Below, in pieces: positions 29,531-38,507 of a stretch of DNA of 64,000 nt; the stretch's first letter is position 1; each line of letters opens with the position of its first letter. The position numbers were made by a program, and so were the translations under genes. The notes beneath the pieces were generated by a model, which was not told the DNA's origin, did not search any database, and was given only the letters and a program-made list of their open reading frames with translations. Source of the stretch: Companilactobacillus allii (GTDB lineage Bacteria; Bacillota; Bacilli; Lactobacillales; Lactobacillaceae); the NCBI RefSeq assembly GCF_001971585.1, contig NZ_CP019323.1, positions 1,478,053-1,542,052 on the forward strand. The letters are read 5' to 3'.

Positions 29531-30656
29531 CAGTAATTATTTCTACGCATTTATTTCGCTTTGTGCCGCTATATGGTTGTTTTTAACCGTTAGTAGTCCC
29601 GGAGTAGGTTCAACCAGAGATTCTAATCAATCTAGTACATCAACGGTCAATACCAAGACGACCTTGACGGTACCATTACAAATACAGGCCAACACCAATG
29701 ATTACTACATTACGGGTTATCCTGAAAGTGTAAAAATCACGATTGAAGGACCATCTGCGTTGGTCACAGCAACAAAGAATACACAAAACTTTAATGTGTA
29801 TTTGAACTTGAAAAAATTGGCCACTGGTCAGCACAGTGTTGAAGTTAAGGAATCTGGTTTAAACAGTGAATTAACATATTCAATAAAACCAAGTACAGTA
29901 ACTGTCAATATTCAAAAGCGTAAAACTAAGACTTTTGCTGTAGATGTTGATTACAGTAAAAGTGCACTTGCATCGGGATATTCTGCTGGGAAAATAACTT
30001 TATCCCCAGAGACAGTCAGTGTCACAGGTGCTGCTTCTGAAGTTAAGAAAATTAAAAAAGTAGTTGTAAAACCTATCTTGCCAAAAGGTATAAAAACTAC
30101 ATTTGACCAAGAAGTTTTAGTGCAAGCATTGGATAAAAATGGTAAAACTGTTAATGTAACTTTGGATCCACAAACAGTTCACGTTAAAATTCCAATCAGT
30201 ATGCCGAGTAAAGAAGTCAGCATAAATCTTACGCAAAAGGGGACGACGAGTTCAGATTTCTCCTTTGAATCTGATGTGAAAACCATTAGAATCTATGGCT
30301 CACAAGACCAGTTGGACGATATCGATGATTCAATTGATGTGCCGATCGATGTGTCGAATGTGACCACAGATACCAAGAAAACGATTAATCTGACAGATGT
30401 ACTGGATAATGTTGTTGCGACTGATCCTGAAAGTATAGATGTTACTATCAAAGTGACTGATTCAAATAGTAGTAGTGATACAAGTACTAACACAAACAAT
30501 AGTAGCAGTAACACGACTACTGATAATTCGAATAATACTAGTGGTAGTTCCAGTGGGAGCACTTCTAGTAACGATACTACCAATAGTAGCAATAACAGTA
30601 ACAGTAGTAATAGTAGTGATTCAAATAATAACAATGAAGACAACGATGAAAATTAA
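29511..30656 (+). CDS. cdaR: CdaA regulatory protein CdaR (YbbR domains)
   Basis: A 381-residue protein with an N-terminal membrane anchor (residues 8-28) and then about three extracellular YbbR repeats (for example ITGYPESVKITIEGPSALV). It modulates CdaA. The last 60 or so residues are a Ser/Thr/Asn/Asp-rich low-complexity tail, longer than usual for the family and probably wall-spanning or unstructured. It overlaps cdaA and is followed 18 bases later by glmM. Confidence 0.92.
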   Translation: MIKKIINSNYFYAFISLCAAIWLFLTVSSPGVGSTRDSNQSSTSTVNTKTTLTVPLQIQANTNDYYITGYPESVKITIEGPSALVTATKNTQNFNVYLNLKKLATGQHSVEVKESGLNSELTYSIKPSTVTVNIQKRKTKTFAVDVDYSKSALASGYSAGKITLSPETVSVTGAASEVKKIKKVVVKPILPKGIKTTFDQEVLVQALDKNGKTVNVTLDPQTVHVKIPISMPSKEVSINLTQKGTTSSDFSFESDVKTIRIYGSQDQLDDIDDSIDVPIDVSNVTTDTKKTINLTDVLDNVVATDPESIDVTIKVTDSNSSSDTSTNTNNSSSNTTTDNSNNTSGSSSGSTSSNDTTNSSNNSNSSNSSDSNNNNEDNDEN

Positions 30657-30674
30657 ACGTTGGGGGAATTTTTT

Positions 30675-32024
30675 ATGACAAAGTATTTTGGAACAGATGG
30701 AGTTAGAGGTATTGCAAATAAGGAGTTAAGTCCAGAGTTAGCATTTAAGCTGGGACGTTCAGGTGGTTATGTATTGACACAACATTCTGATAACGAGGGT
30801 CATCCTCGTGTATTGGTTGCTAGAGATACACGTATTTCTGGTCAAATGTTGCAATCAAGTTTGATTGCTGGTTTATTGTCAGTAGGTATTGAGGTATTAA
30901 ATTTGGATGTTATTACAACTCCAGCTGTAGCTTACTTGGTACGTGCTGTTTCAGCAGATGCGGGAATAATGATTTCAGCTTCACATAATCCTGCTGAAGA
31001 TAACGGGATTAAGTTCTTTGGTTCAGATGGATATAAATTAGCAGACGATGTTGAAGACGAAATAGAAGAATTGTTGGACGCTAAAGAAGATACATTGCCA
31101 AGACCTTCAGCAGAAGGATTGGGTAGCGTTTCGGATTATCCAGAAGGTGCACAAAAGTATCTTCAATTTTTGAAGCAAACATTATCTGATGATCTTAGTG
31201 GTATGAAGATTGTCTTGGATACTGCTAATGGTTCAACAAGCCGCCTTGCTAGCACTTTGTTTGCTGACTTGAATGTCGACTTTGAGATAATGGCATCACA
31301 TCCAGATGGTATCAATATAAACAAAAATGTTGGTTCAACACATCCTGAACAGTTAGCCAAAAAGGTTAAAGAGTCCGATGCAGTTGCTGGATTAGCATTT
31401 GATGGTGATGGAGATCGTTGTATTGCTGTAGATGCTGATGGAAATATTATTGATGGTGACAAGATCATGTTCATCTTAGGCCAATATTTGCATGAAGGTG
31501 GCCGTCTTAAGAAGGATACTATTGTTACAACTGTTATGAGTAATCTAGGTTTGTACAAGGCTATTGAAGCTAATGGGATGCATAGTGTTCAAACAGCAGT
31601 TGGAGATCGCCATGTGGTCGAAGAAATTCGTGAGAATAACTACAATATTGGTGGTGAACAATCAGGTCACGTTGTACTTTACGAGTACATGAATACTGGA
31701 GATGGAATGTTGACAGGTATCCATCTATTGCACGTTATGAAAGAAACTGGCAAGAGTTTAGCTGAATTGGGTGCTCCTGTTAAGGTTTATCCACAAAAGC
31801 TTGTTAATGTACCAGTACATGACAAAGAGAACTGGAAAGATCATCAACCAATTGTAGATGCAATTAAAACTGTTGAAGATGAGATGGATGGAGACGGTCG
31901 TGTATTAGTTCGTCCTAGTGGTACACAAGCATTGCTTCGAGTAATGTGTGAAGCTGCTACTGAAGAGAAGGTCAATGAATTCTGTGATCAAATTGTTGAA
32001 GTTGTTAAAACTGAAATGAATTAA
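30675..32024 (+). CDS. glmM: Phosphoglucosamine mutase
   Basis: A 449-residue enzyme converting glucosamine-6-phosphate to glucosamine-1-phosphate for UDP-GlcNAc. It starts [13 protein letters not shown], has the phospho-Ser loop [13 protein letters not shown], the metal loop [12 protein letters not shown] and the sugar loop GGEQSGHV, and ends with the phosphate site [15 protein letters not shown] 30675 follows GGGGGAA. It ends the cdaA operon before a terminator. Confidence 0.97.
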   Translation: MTKYFGTDGVRGIANKELSPELAFKLGRSGGYVLTQHSDNEGHPRVLVARDTRISGQMLQSSLIAGLLSVGIEVLNLDVITTPAVAYLVRAVSADAGIMISASHNPAEDNGIKFFGSDGYKLADDVEDEIEELLDAKEDTLPRPSAEGLGSVSDYPEGAQKYLQFLKQTLSDDLSGMKIVLDTANGSTSRLASTLFADLNVDFEIMASHPDGININKNVGSTHPEQLAKKVKESDAVAGLAFDGDGDRCIAVDADGNIIDGDKIMFILGQYLHEGGRLKKDTIVTTVMSNLGLYKAIEANGMHSVQTAVGDRHVVEEIRENNYNIGGEQSGHVVLYEYMNTGDGMLTGIHLLHVMKETGKSLAELGAPVKVYPQKLVNVPVHDKENWKDHQPIVDAIKTVEDEMDGDGRVLVRPSGTQALLRVMCEAATEEKVNEFCDQIVEVVKTEMN

Positions 32025-32058
32025 AAATCACTATTAAGTATATAATTTTCAAATAAAT

Positions 32059-32099
32059 AAGGAGCCAGTAATCACATAAGTGAATGCTGACTCCTTTTT
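32059..32099 (+). terminator. Terminator after glmM
   Basis: AAGGAG and CTCCTT close an imperfect stem whose inner part is CAGTAATCAC/GTGAATGCTG, followed by five T. The inner arm resembles the stems after ackA and in the MITE-like copies. Confidence 0.8.
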
Positions 32100-32187
32100 C
32101 TGTGCAAAAGCAAAATATCTATACCAATATTGGTACAGTCCAACCATACCGATTGTAAATTCGTTGTAGAAAATCAAAATAAAATTG

Positions 32188-32216
32188 TTGACAAAGTCTT
32201 TGAATATTAGTATTCT
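32188..32216 (+). promoter_or_regulatory. Promoter of glmS
   Basis: TTGACA (32188-32193) and TATTCT (32211-32216) are spaced by exactly 17 bases. The predicted start near 32223 leaves a leader of about 85 bases. Confidence 0.75.
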
Positions 32217-32252
32217 AGGTTTTGTTCTCTTATAAAAAAACAAATTATATGG

Positions 32253-32286
32253 CTAGACCAATTTAATTATAAAGACTAGACCAATT
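32253..32286 (+). promoter_or_regulatory. Tandem CTAGACCAATT repeats before glmS (candidate NagR/GntR operator)
   Basis: The 11-mer CTAGACCAATT occurs at 32253-32263 and 32276-32286, 23 bases apart, just before the glmS ribosome site. It equals the right half of an ATTGGTCTAGACCAAT-type operator as used by GntR/HutC regulators of amino-sugar genes (NagR/YvoA). The regulator is not in this window, so the assignment is inferred. Confidence 0.55.
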
Positions 32287-32306
32287 ACAAATGCGAGGTT
32301 TTAAAG

Positions 32307-34118
32307 ATGTGTGGAATTGTTGGAGTTGTCGGTAATAGTGAAACAACAGATATTTTATTGAATGGATTAGAAAAGCTGGAGTATCGTGGTTATGATTCTG
32401 CAGGTATCTATGTTAATGATCAAAAGGGAAAAGATTTCCTTATTAAAGAAGTTGGAAAAATCAGTGAACTTGAAAAAGCTGTTACACCAGATGTACAGGG
32501 ACTAACTGGTATTGGACACACAAGATGGGCAACTCATGGACCAGCAACAATTGATAATGCTCACCCACATTTTTCATCAGATAATAGATTTTATTTGGTA
32601 CATAATGGTGTAATTACAAATTACGCTGAATTAAAAAAAGAATATTTAGCAGACGTTACTTTTAAAAGTCAAACTGATACAGAAGTTGCAGTTCAACTTG
32701 TATCACATTTTGCAAACGAAGGTATGGATGCACAACAAGCATTTAGAAAAGCCTTAAGACTAATACAAGGTTCATATGCATTCGCTATGGTTGATAAAGA
32801 AGAACCTGACAAGATTTTTGTTGCTAAGAATAAAAGTCCACTACTTATTGGATTAGGCGATGGATTCAACGTTATTTGTTCCGATGCTATGGCAATGCTT
32901 GATCGTACTCATGAATTCGTTGAGATTCACGATGAAGAAGTTGTTATTCTTGAAAAGAATCAAGTATCTATCAGTACGATCGATGGAACACCTGTAAAAC
33001 GTGATTCATATACTGTAAATATTGATGCAAATGATATTTCAAAGGGTACTTACGAACACTACATGCTCAAAGAAGTTGATGAACAACCAAGTGTTATGCG
33101 TCGTATTTCTAAGAACTATATCAGAGAAGATGGCAGTATTAATGTTGATCCTGAGATGTTAAAAGAGCTAAATAAGGCCGATAGAATTTATATCGTTGCT
33201 GCAGGTACTAGTTATCATGCAGGATTAGTTGGTAAAAATATTTTTGAAACACTTGCTGACGTTCCGGTTGATGCTGAGCTAGGTAGTGAATTTGGATATC
33301 ATATGCCTAAACTTTCTAAGCATCCCTTCTTTATTTTCTTATCACAAAGTGGTGAAACGGCTGATAGTCGTCAAGTACTTGTGAAAGTTAATGAGATGAA
33401 TCTACCTAGTTTGACTATGACTAACGTTCCTAATTCAACACTTTGGCGTGAGTCGACCTTTACAATGGAGTTATTGGCTGGACCAGAGATTGCTGTTGCA
33501 TCAACTAAGGCATATACAGCTCAGATTGCTGTTGAGGCAGTTCTTGCTAAAGCTTTAGGAGAGTTAAAAGGAATCAAAGCCGCTAAGGATTTGGATTTAA
33601 AAGCTCAATTAGCTATCGCTGCTAATGGTATTCAAACGATCGTAGACGAAAAAGATCGTATCAAGAAACTTACAGCTGATTATTTAACTGATCAAGATCA
33701 TGCTTTTTATATTGGTCGTGGAATTGATTATGCATTGTCACTTGAAGCAGCCTTGAAATTAAAAGAGATTTCATATATTCATGCTGAAGGATTCGCAGCT
33801 GGTGAATTAAAGCATGGAACAATTGCGTTAATTGAAGACGGTACTCCAGTGTTCGCATATATTAATGACGGTATCGGAGCTAGTCATACACGTGGCAATA
33901 TTCAAGAAGTAAAAGCACGTGGTGCACATGTTTTGGTTATCGCAAATGAAAAGTACGCACAACCAGGTGATCAGATAGTTATTCCAGAAATTGATGAAAT
34001 GATCTCACCGATTGTTAGTGTTGTACCAGCGCAATTGATTGCTTATTATGCAAGTTTGGCACGTGGTAATGATGTTGATAAACCTCGTAACCTTGCCAAA
34101 AGTGTTACGGTAGAGTAG
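32307..34118 (+). CDS. glmS: Glutamine--fructose-6-phosphate aminotransferase (isomerizing)
   Basis: A 603-residue enzyme making glucosamine-6-phosphate, the first step to UDP-GlcNAc and the substrate for GlmM encoded just upstream. Cys2 in MCGIVGVVG is the glutaminase nucleophile; HTRWATHGPAT and HNGVITNY belong to the same domain. Two SIS domains follow (AAGTSYHAG, SQSGETADSRQ), and the protein ends DKPRNLAKSVTVE, as the family does. No glmS ribozyme core is apparent in the leader. Confidence 0.97.
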   Translation: MCGIVGVVGNSETTDILLNGLEKLEYRGYDSAGIYVNDQKGKDFLIKEVGKISELEKAVTPDVQGLTGIGHTRWATHGPATIDNAHPHFSSDNRFYLVHNGVITNYAELKKEYLADVTFKSQTDTEVAVQLVSHFANEGMDAQQAFRKALRLIQGSYAFAMVDKEEPDKIFVAKNKSPLLIGLGDGFNVICSDAMAMLDRTHEFVEIHDEEVVILEKNQVSISTIDGTPVKRDSYTVNIDANDISKGTYEHYMLKEVDEQPSVMRRISKNYIREDGSINVDPEMLKELNKADRIYIVAAGTSYHAGLVGKNIFETLADVPVDAELGSEFGYHMPKLSKHPFFIFLSQSGETADSRQVLVKVNEMNLPSLTMTNVPNSTLWRESTFTMELLAGPEIAVASTKAYTAQIAVEAVLAKALGELKGIKAAKDLDLKAQLAIAANGIQTIVDEKDRIKKLTADYLTDQDHAFYIGRGIDYALSLEAALKLKEISYIHAEGFAAGELKHGTIALIEDGTPVFAYINDGIGASHTRGNIQEVKARGAHVLVIANEKYAQPGDQIVIPEIDEMISPIVSVVPAQLIAYYASLARGNDVDKPRNLAKSVTVE

Positions 34119-34140
34119 TGTAATTGTTAATTATTAATGA

Positions 34141-34200
34141 GAGTGTGGCATAACTCTGTTTTTGCTCAAATTTGAAGCAAAAACGTAGTTTGTCACACTC
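34141..34200. repeat. Short inverted-repeat element with IS-like ends
   Basis: A 60-bp hairpin: the outer arms are GAGTGTGGCATAACTCTG and (inverted) GAGTGTGACAAACTACG, the inner arms GTTTTTGCT and AGCAAAAAC. The left arm shares TGTG(A/G)CATAACTCT with the left end of the IS1182-like element at 1579. It lies 22 bases after glmS and probably also terminates it. Confidence 0.65.
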
Positions 34201-34253
34201 TTATTCTTGTTTACAGATTAATAATAATCTTATAATATGTGGTGATTTTCTTA

Positions 34254-35858
34254 ATGGAAGGTAAAAAATTAAACCTGTTTTCAACCGTGATGTTTGGCTT
34301 AAGTGCCATTATTGGTTCGGGTTGGATGTTTGGATCAAGCCAAGCAGCCAAGATCGCAGGTCCAGCAGCTATTATTGCTTGGATTTTTGGAGCTATATTA
34401 GTTGCTATGATTGCTATGGTATACGTAGAAATAGGAACAATGTTTCCAGAAGATGGAGCAATGAGTCGATTCACTATGTACACTCATGGTTCGTTTTTGG
34501 GACATATTTCATCATGGGCAAATTGGCTTTCACTTTTAGCAATTCTTCCCATTGAAGCTGTAGCGTCAACGCAATATATGAGTACTTGGCCATGGAAGTG
34601 GGCACAATGGACACATGGATTTATGTCACATGGTGAACTTTCACCTAAGGGGTTAGCAATGGCAACGCTGCTCATTTTTGTATTTACTATAATTAATTAC
34701 TGGTCAGTAACCATTATGGCCAAGTTTAATAATTTGATTTCAGTATTTAAGTTAGTAGTTCCACTTATAACTATGGCGGTATTAATGACGTCCCATTTTG
34801 ATGTTTCTAATATGGGATCAAATATTGGCCAATTTATGCCCAATGGAACTTCATCGATTTTTATTGCCATTGGTAGTGCAGGAATAATCTATTCTTATGT
34901 GGCATTTCAAACTGTGATCAATCTTGGAAATGATATTCAAAAGCCATCAGTAAATATTAGACGCGGGATTATCTTGTCCTTATTGATAAGTGCAATTATT
35001 TATATTTCATTACAAGTTGTATTCATTGGTTCCTTGCCAAAATCAATTATTAACAGTGGTTGGAATCATATTAGCTTCAATTCTCCATTTGCTGATTTAG
35101 CAATATTGTTGAACGTTTATTGGTTATCAACACTGATTTACTTTACAGCCTTTATTTCACCAGTTGGGAGTGGAATTGCATTCTCTGCTTCAGCAAGTAA
35201 GTCATTATCATCTATGCCTAAAAATAAACATTTGCCTAAGTTCTTAAGTAGATCAAATAATAAGTACAATACACCGCGTGTCGCGTTATTAGTGGATTTC
35301 TTCGTCAGCTTTTTATTGATATTAATGTTCAAAAACTGGGCATTATTATCACGTGTTGTGGCAGCATCTACGTTGATATCGTTATTGACTGGGCCAGTGG
35401 TTGCAGGAAGCCTACGTAAAATGGGACCAGATTTTAAACGTCCTACTAAGATAAGAGGGATGAAATGGTTGGCTCCGGTAGTATTCGATCTAATAAGTCT
35501 GGCAATTTATTGGTCAATGTTTCCAACGAGTGTGCAAGTTATTATAATAATTATAGTTGGTTTACCAATTTATCTGATTTACGATTATAAACGAGGTTTT
35601 CGAGAATTTAAACAAAAAATGTACGCTAGTCTGTGGATGATCGTTCATTTAATAGGATTGTCAGTGATTTCTTGGATAGGTAGCTCTGATTTTGGTGGCT
35701 TGAATTTAATTAAGTATCCATTAGATTTTCTTGTTATAATTGTTTTTTCAACAATAATATATTTTTGGGCGGTTAATTCTTCGTATTATTCAGGATATTT
35801 TGATGATGCTAGGGAATTGAATGCCAAAGTTAGTTTGGATGATGATAATGCAAAATAA
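34254..35858 (+). CDS. APC family amino acid permease
   Basis: A 534-residue membrane protein with about 12-14 hydrophobic segments. The first helix carries MFGLSAIIGSGWMFGS, the APC-type substrate-binding glycine-rich motif; later features include GSAGIIYSYVAFQTVINLGNDIQKP and a C-terminal extension of extra helices. The substrate cannot be read from sequence. ATG 34254 has GGTGA eight bases upstream. It overlaps the next gene. Confidence 0.85.
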   Translation: MEGKKLNLFSTVMFGLSAIIGSGWMFGSSQAAKIAGPAAIIAWIFGAILVAMIAMVYVEIGTMFPEDGAMSRFTMYTHGSFLGHISSWANWLSLLAILPIEAVASTQYMSTWPWKWAQWTHGFMSHGELSPKGLAMATLLIFVFTIINYWSVTIMAKFNNLISVFKLVVPLITMAVLMTSHFDVSNMGSNIGQFMPNGTSSIFIAIGSAGIIYSYVAFQTVINLGNDIQKPSVNIRRGIILSLLISAIIYISLQVVFIGSLPKSIINSGWNHISFNSPFADLAILLNVYWLSTLIYFTAFISPVGSGIAFSASASKSLSSMPKNKHLPKFLSRSNNKYNTPRVALLVDFFVSFLLILMFKNWALLSRVVAASTLISLLTGPVVAGSLRKMGPDFKRPTKIRGMKWLAPVVFDLISLAIYWSMFPTSVQVIIIIIVGLPIYLIYDYKRGFREFKQKMYASLWMIVHLIGLSVISWIGSSDFGGLNLIKYPLDFLVIIVFSTIIYFWAVNSSYYSGYFDDARELNAKVSLDDDNAK

Positions 35859-36372
35859 ATTAAAAATGAAACAAAAGTGGTTTTGGGGCGTTGTTATTGC
35901 CATTGAATTGATCCTTTTTTATAGTAGTTCGATGACATATAAGGAACAAACCTCAGTACCTTTCCTTGAAAAAATTTTGGGTACTAACAAGCCATTATAT
36001 AGTAGTTTGAGTAAAATAAGTTTTAGATATGGCGGAAAAACGCAATCCATTGAAAATGACGGATACTTTCATTTTTTAGAGTTCTTTATTCGTAAAGGAG
36101 CACATTTTAGTATCTATTTTCTTTTGGGACTATTTCTTTGCTTAGCCGTTTACAAATATTTTAGTAAGAACAAGTTTCTAATGATGTTCATTCCTTGGCT
36201 AGCAACAACAGGTCTAGCAGCTTTTGATGAATTCCATCAAGGATTGACAGGTGGAAGAACTCCATCTGTAACTGATGTTATTTTGGATAGTGTTGGAGCA
36301 TTGACCGGAATATTAGTTCTTATGTTGATACTTTGGTTGATAGAACTACATGCTAATAAAAATAAATCATAA
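35848..36372 (+). CDS. VanZ-like family membrane protein
   Basis: A protein of about 174 residues with four predicted helices. HFSIYFLLGLF, GLAAFDEFHQGLTGGRTPSVTD and the following GALTG are the VanZ-family signature (DEXHQ with R-x-x-s-x-x-D). VanZ gives low-level teicoplanin resistance in some hosts, but most family members have no known role. The start is uncertain among in-frame ATGs at 35821, 35848 and 35866; 35848 overlaps the permease gene by 11 bases. Confidence 0.75.
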   Translation: MQNKLKMKQKWFWGVVIAIELILFYSSSMTYKEQTSVPFLEKILGTNKPLYSSLSKISFRYGGKTQSIENDGYFHFLEFFIRKGAHFSIYFLLGLFLCLAVYKYFSKNKFLMMFIPWLATTGLAAFDEFHQGLTGGRTPSVTDVILDSVGALTGILVLMLILWLIELHANKNKS

Positions 36373-36654
36373 TAAATAAGACCCGGTATTTCATTTCTAG
36401 AATATCATTGAAGATCTATGGATCAAATACGCAATTCTAAGGCACTATTTTTACGTATGACAGTATTACAGACATTATGCAATAAAGGTTACTTGTACTG
36501 ATGAATCGGCTTTAGATCAGAGTATATACCCAAATAATTGATGCAAATGATTCAAATTCCGGTATCGTTATAGCGGTGTTAGATTTTTTTGATATTGGTA
36601 TCAATAAAAAGCACATACAACGGTCAAACTACGAGGTCATTTGAATATAAGATA
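36373..36654. other. Gene-free stretch upstream of yebC
   Basis: About 280 bases with no supported open frame on either strand. It opens with AAGACCCGGTATTTCA, like one arm of the hairpin elements elsewhere in the window but without its partner arm. A small dyad TTGATATTGGTATCAA lies around 36587-36602. Nothing else is recognised. Confidence 0.5.
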
Positions 36655-36683
36655 TTGAAATTGTAGGCTTATTTTGATATTAT
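36655..36683 (+). promoter_or_regulatory. Promoter of yebC
   Basis: TTGAAA (36655-36660) and TATTAT (36678-36683) are 17 bases apart, about 40 bases before the yebC start codon. Confidence 0.65.
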
Positions 36684-36724
36684 ATTACCTGGTTTACAAT
36701 TATTGACGAAAGAAGGAAGCAGAA

Positions 36725-37459
36725 ATGTCAGGACACTCAAAATGGCATAACATCCAGGGTAGAAAAAACGCCCAAGATTCTAAACGTGGAAAGATTTTCC
36801 AAAAATTATCACGTGAATTATTCATGGCAGCAAAAGCGGGTGGTGCTGATCCGGACAGTAATGCTGCTCTTCGTTTAATAGTAGATAAAGCTCGTGCAGC
36901 TAACATGCCTAAAGATAACATCAAGCGTGCCTTAGATAAGGCCGAAGGTGGCAGTGAAGAACATTATGATGAAGTTACATACGAAGGCTATGCTCCAGGT
37001 GGAGTCGCAGTTTTAGTTGAAGCTTTGACAGATAATAAGAACAGAACAGCCTCTGCCGTACGTGTTGCGTTTACTCGTAACGGAGGTAGCTTAGGCTCTA
37101 GTGGTTCAGTTGCTTACATGTTCGATCGTAAGGGATATATCGTACTTGATCGCGAAGTTAACACACAAGATGAAGATGAGGTTCTTTTGGACATCATGGA
37201 TCTTGGTGCTGATGACTTACAAACTTCAGACGAAGCATTTGAGATTTATACAGATGCTAAGGAATTTGCCGCTGTTCGTGATGGTTTGATTGAAAAGGGA
37301 TATAAATTAGCTAATTCTGAATTAACTATGATTCCTCAAAACACAACACCAGTTCCAGAAGACAAACAAGAACAATATGAACACATGATCGATCAACTTG
37401 AAGATGATGATGATGTTTCAGATGTATTTACAGCAGCCGCTGATGATGATGAAGAATAA
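36725..37459 (+). CDS. yebC: YebC/PmpR family protein (TACO1)
   Basis: A 244-residue cytosolic protein starting [20 protein letters not shown], the family hallmark, with the middle [19 protein letters not shown] and [14 protein letters not shown]. The family has been described both as a transcription regulator and, more recently, as a ribosome-associated factor aiding translation of proline-rich stretches. GAAGGAAG precedes the ATG. It ends with a terminator before the comG operon. Confidence 0.95.
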   Translation: MSGHSKWHNIQGRKNAQDSKRGKIFQKLSRELFMAAKAGGADPDSNAALRLIVDKARAANMPKDNIKRALDKAEGGSEEHYDEVTYEGYAPGGVAVLVEALTDNKNRTASAVRVAFTRNGGSLGSSGSVAYMFDRKGYIVLDREVNTQDEDEVLLDIMDLGADDLQTSDEAFEIYTDAKEFAAVRDGLIEKGYKLANSELTMIPQNTTPVPEDKQEQYEHMIDQLEDDDDVSDVFTAAADDDEE

Positions 37460-37470
37460 TTTAATTTAAA

Positions 37471-37508
37471 AAAGATCGTAGACATTTAAGTTTACGATCT
37501 TTTTTTTT
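37471..37508 (+). terminator. Terminator after yebC
   Basis: AAAGATCGTA and TACGATCTTT pair around a loop including ACATTTAAGT and lead into nine or more T. Confidence 0.88.
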
Positions 37509-37553
37509 CGTAATTTTTTTGTGTAGGGAGGGATAAACATCAGCACAGAAAAA

Positions 37554-38507
37554 ATGGCACTTAAATTACTTAACGAAGCCTGTAATAATGTAGCATCTGA
37601 TATTTATATTTTCCCACATGATAATGGTTATTCTATTGAGGCCAGAGTGAATGATGGATGCTTTATAATTGCAAAATATACTTTGAATGAAACAATATCA
37701 ATAATTAATTTTTTGAAATTTAATGGTGGATTAAACGTATCTGAACAAAGGAGACCTCAAAAGGGCTCATTTAGCTTTTTATTCAGTAATCATAATATTC
37801 ACATTAGAATTTCGACAGTTGGAGACTTTATGAATCGAGAATCAGTTGTTATTCGATTGATATATCCACAAGAAATGTGTAATCAAGTTAACCAAGAAAT
37901 AATTGATACCTTATTGCCAGTTGCTAGATTAAAGGGAATGATGATTTTTTCAGGTCCAATGGGTTCTGGGAAAACATCTTTAATGTATGCGCTCAGTCGG
38001 GAGTTAGTGAATAATAAAAAAGTTATGTGTATTGAAGATCCAATTGAAATTGTTGAAGATAAGTTTCTTCAGCTACAAGTGAACGCTGAATCGAAAATGA
38101 CTTATGAAGAATTGATCAAAACTAGTTTAAGACATCGTCCTGAAGTGTTGATAATAGGTGAAATACGCGATAGTCAAACAGCCAAACTGGCCGTTCAAGC
38201 GGCGTTATACGGTTATACGGTCATGACAACGATTCATGGTAAGTCAAAATATACGGTTGTACAAAGACTTAGACAGTTTGGAATCGATGATTTCGAAATT
38301 ACAAATTCTATAAATATGATATCTTATCAACGATTGATACCAGTAGTTAATGGAACTGAATTATTGGTTGATACATTGGATAATACTGGAATAAAAGAAT
38401 TCATATCTAATGAGAAAACAGATGATAATTGGCAAGAAATGTTAAAAAATACGCGTCAGAATGGATATATTGATGAAAATACTTACCAAGAATATCTTTT
38501 CGGTTAA
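37554..38507 (+). CDS. comGA: Competence type IV pilus ATPase ComGA
   Basis: A GspE/PilB-type ATPase of at least 317 residues that powers assembly of the DNA-uptake pseudopilus at the membrane. Walker A is GPMGSGKTSLMYAL, the Asp box is MCIEDPIEI, Walker B is EVLIIGEIRDSQTA, and the His box is TVMTTIHGKSK. The first ATG (37554) lies 20 bases after GGGAGGGA, which is too far; an in-frame ATC at 37539 (or ATA at 37533) fits the site and would place SDIY at the position usual in the family. The true start is therefore probably upstream and non-AUG. Confidence 0.92.
   Translation: MALKLLNEACNNVASDIYIFPHDNGYSIEARVNDGCFIIAKYTLNETISIINFLKFNGGLNVSEQRRPQKGSFSFLFSNHNIHIRISTVGDFMNRESVVIRLIYPQEMCNQVNQEIIDTLLPVARLKGMMIFSGPMGSGKTSLMYALSRELVNNKKVMCIEDPIEIVEDKFLQLQVNAESKMTYEELIKTSLRHRPEVLIIGEIRDSQTAKLAVQAALYGYTVMTTIHGKSKYTVVQRLRQFGIDDFEITNSINMISYQRLIPVVNGTELLVDTLDNTGIKEFISNEKTDDNWQEMLKNTRQNGYIDENTYQEYLFG

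Noticed and set aside
30470-30640. Apparent tandem repeat DNA at the end of cdaR
   Set aside because: The repetition is only in the encoded amino acids; there is no regular unit length, so it is not a CRISPR or satellite array.
30293-30643. 116-codon leucine-rich minus-strand frame
   Set aside because: It is the complement of the Ser/Asn-rich cdaR tail; its leucine and valine richness follows from AGT/AAT codons read backwards.
32098-32306. glmS ribozyme in the leader
   Set aside because: The predicted transcript has only about 85 leader bases, mostly AT-rich, and none of the conserved core segments or pairings could be found.
34322-34675. Frames on both strands in the permease gene
   Set aside because: Shadows of the APC permease; the permease frame has the family motif, start site and length.
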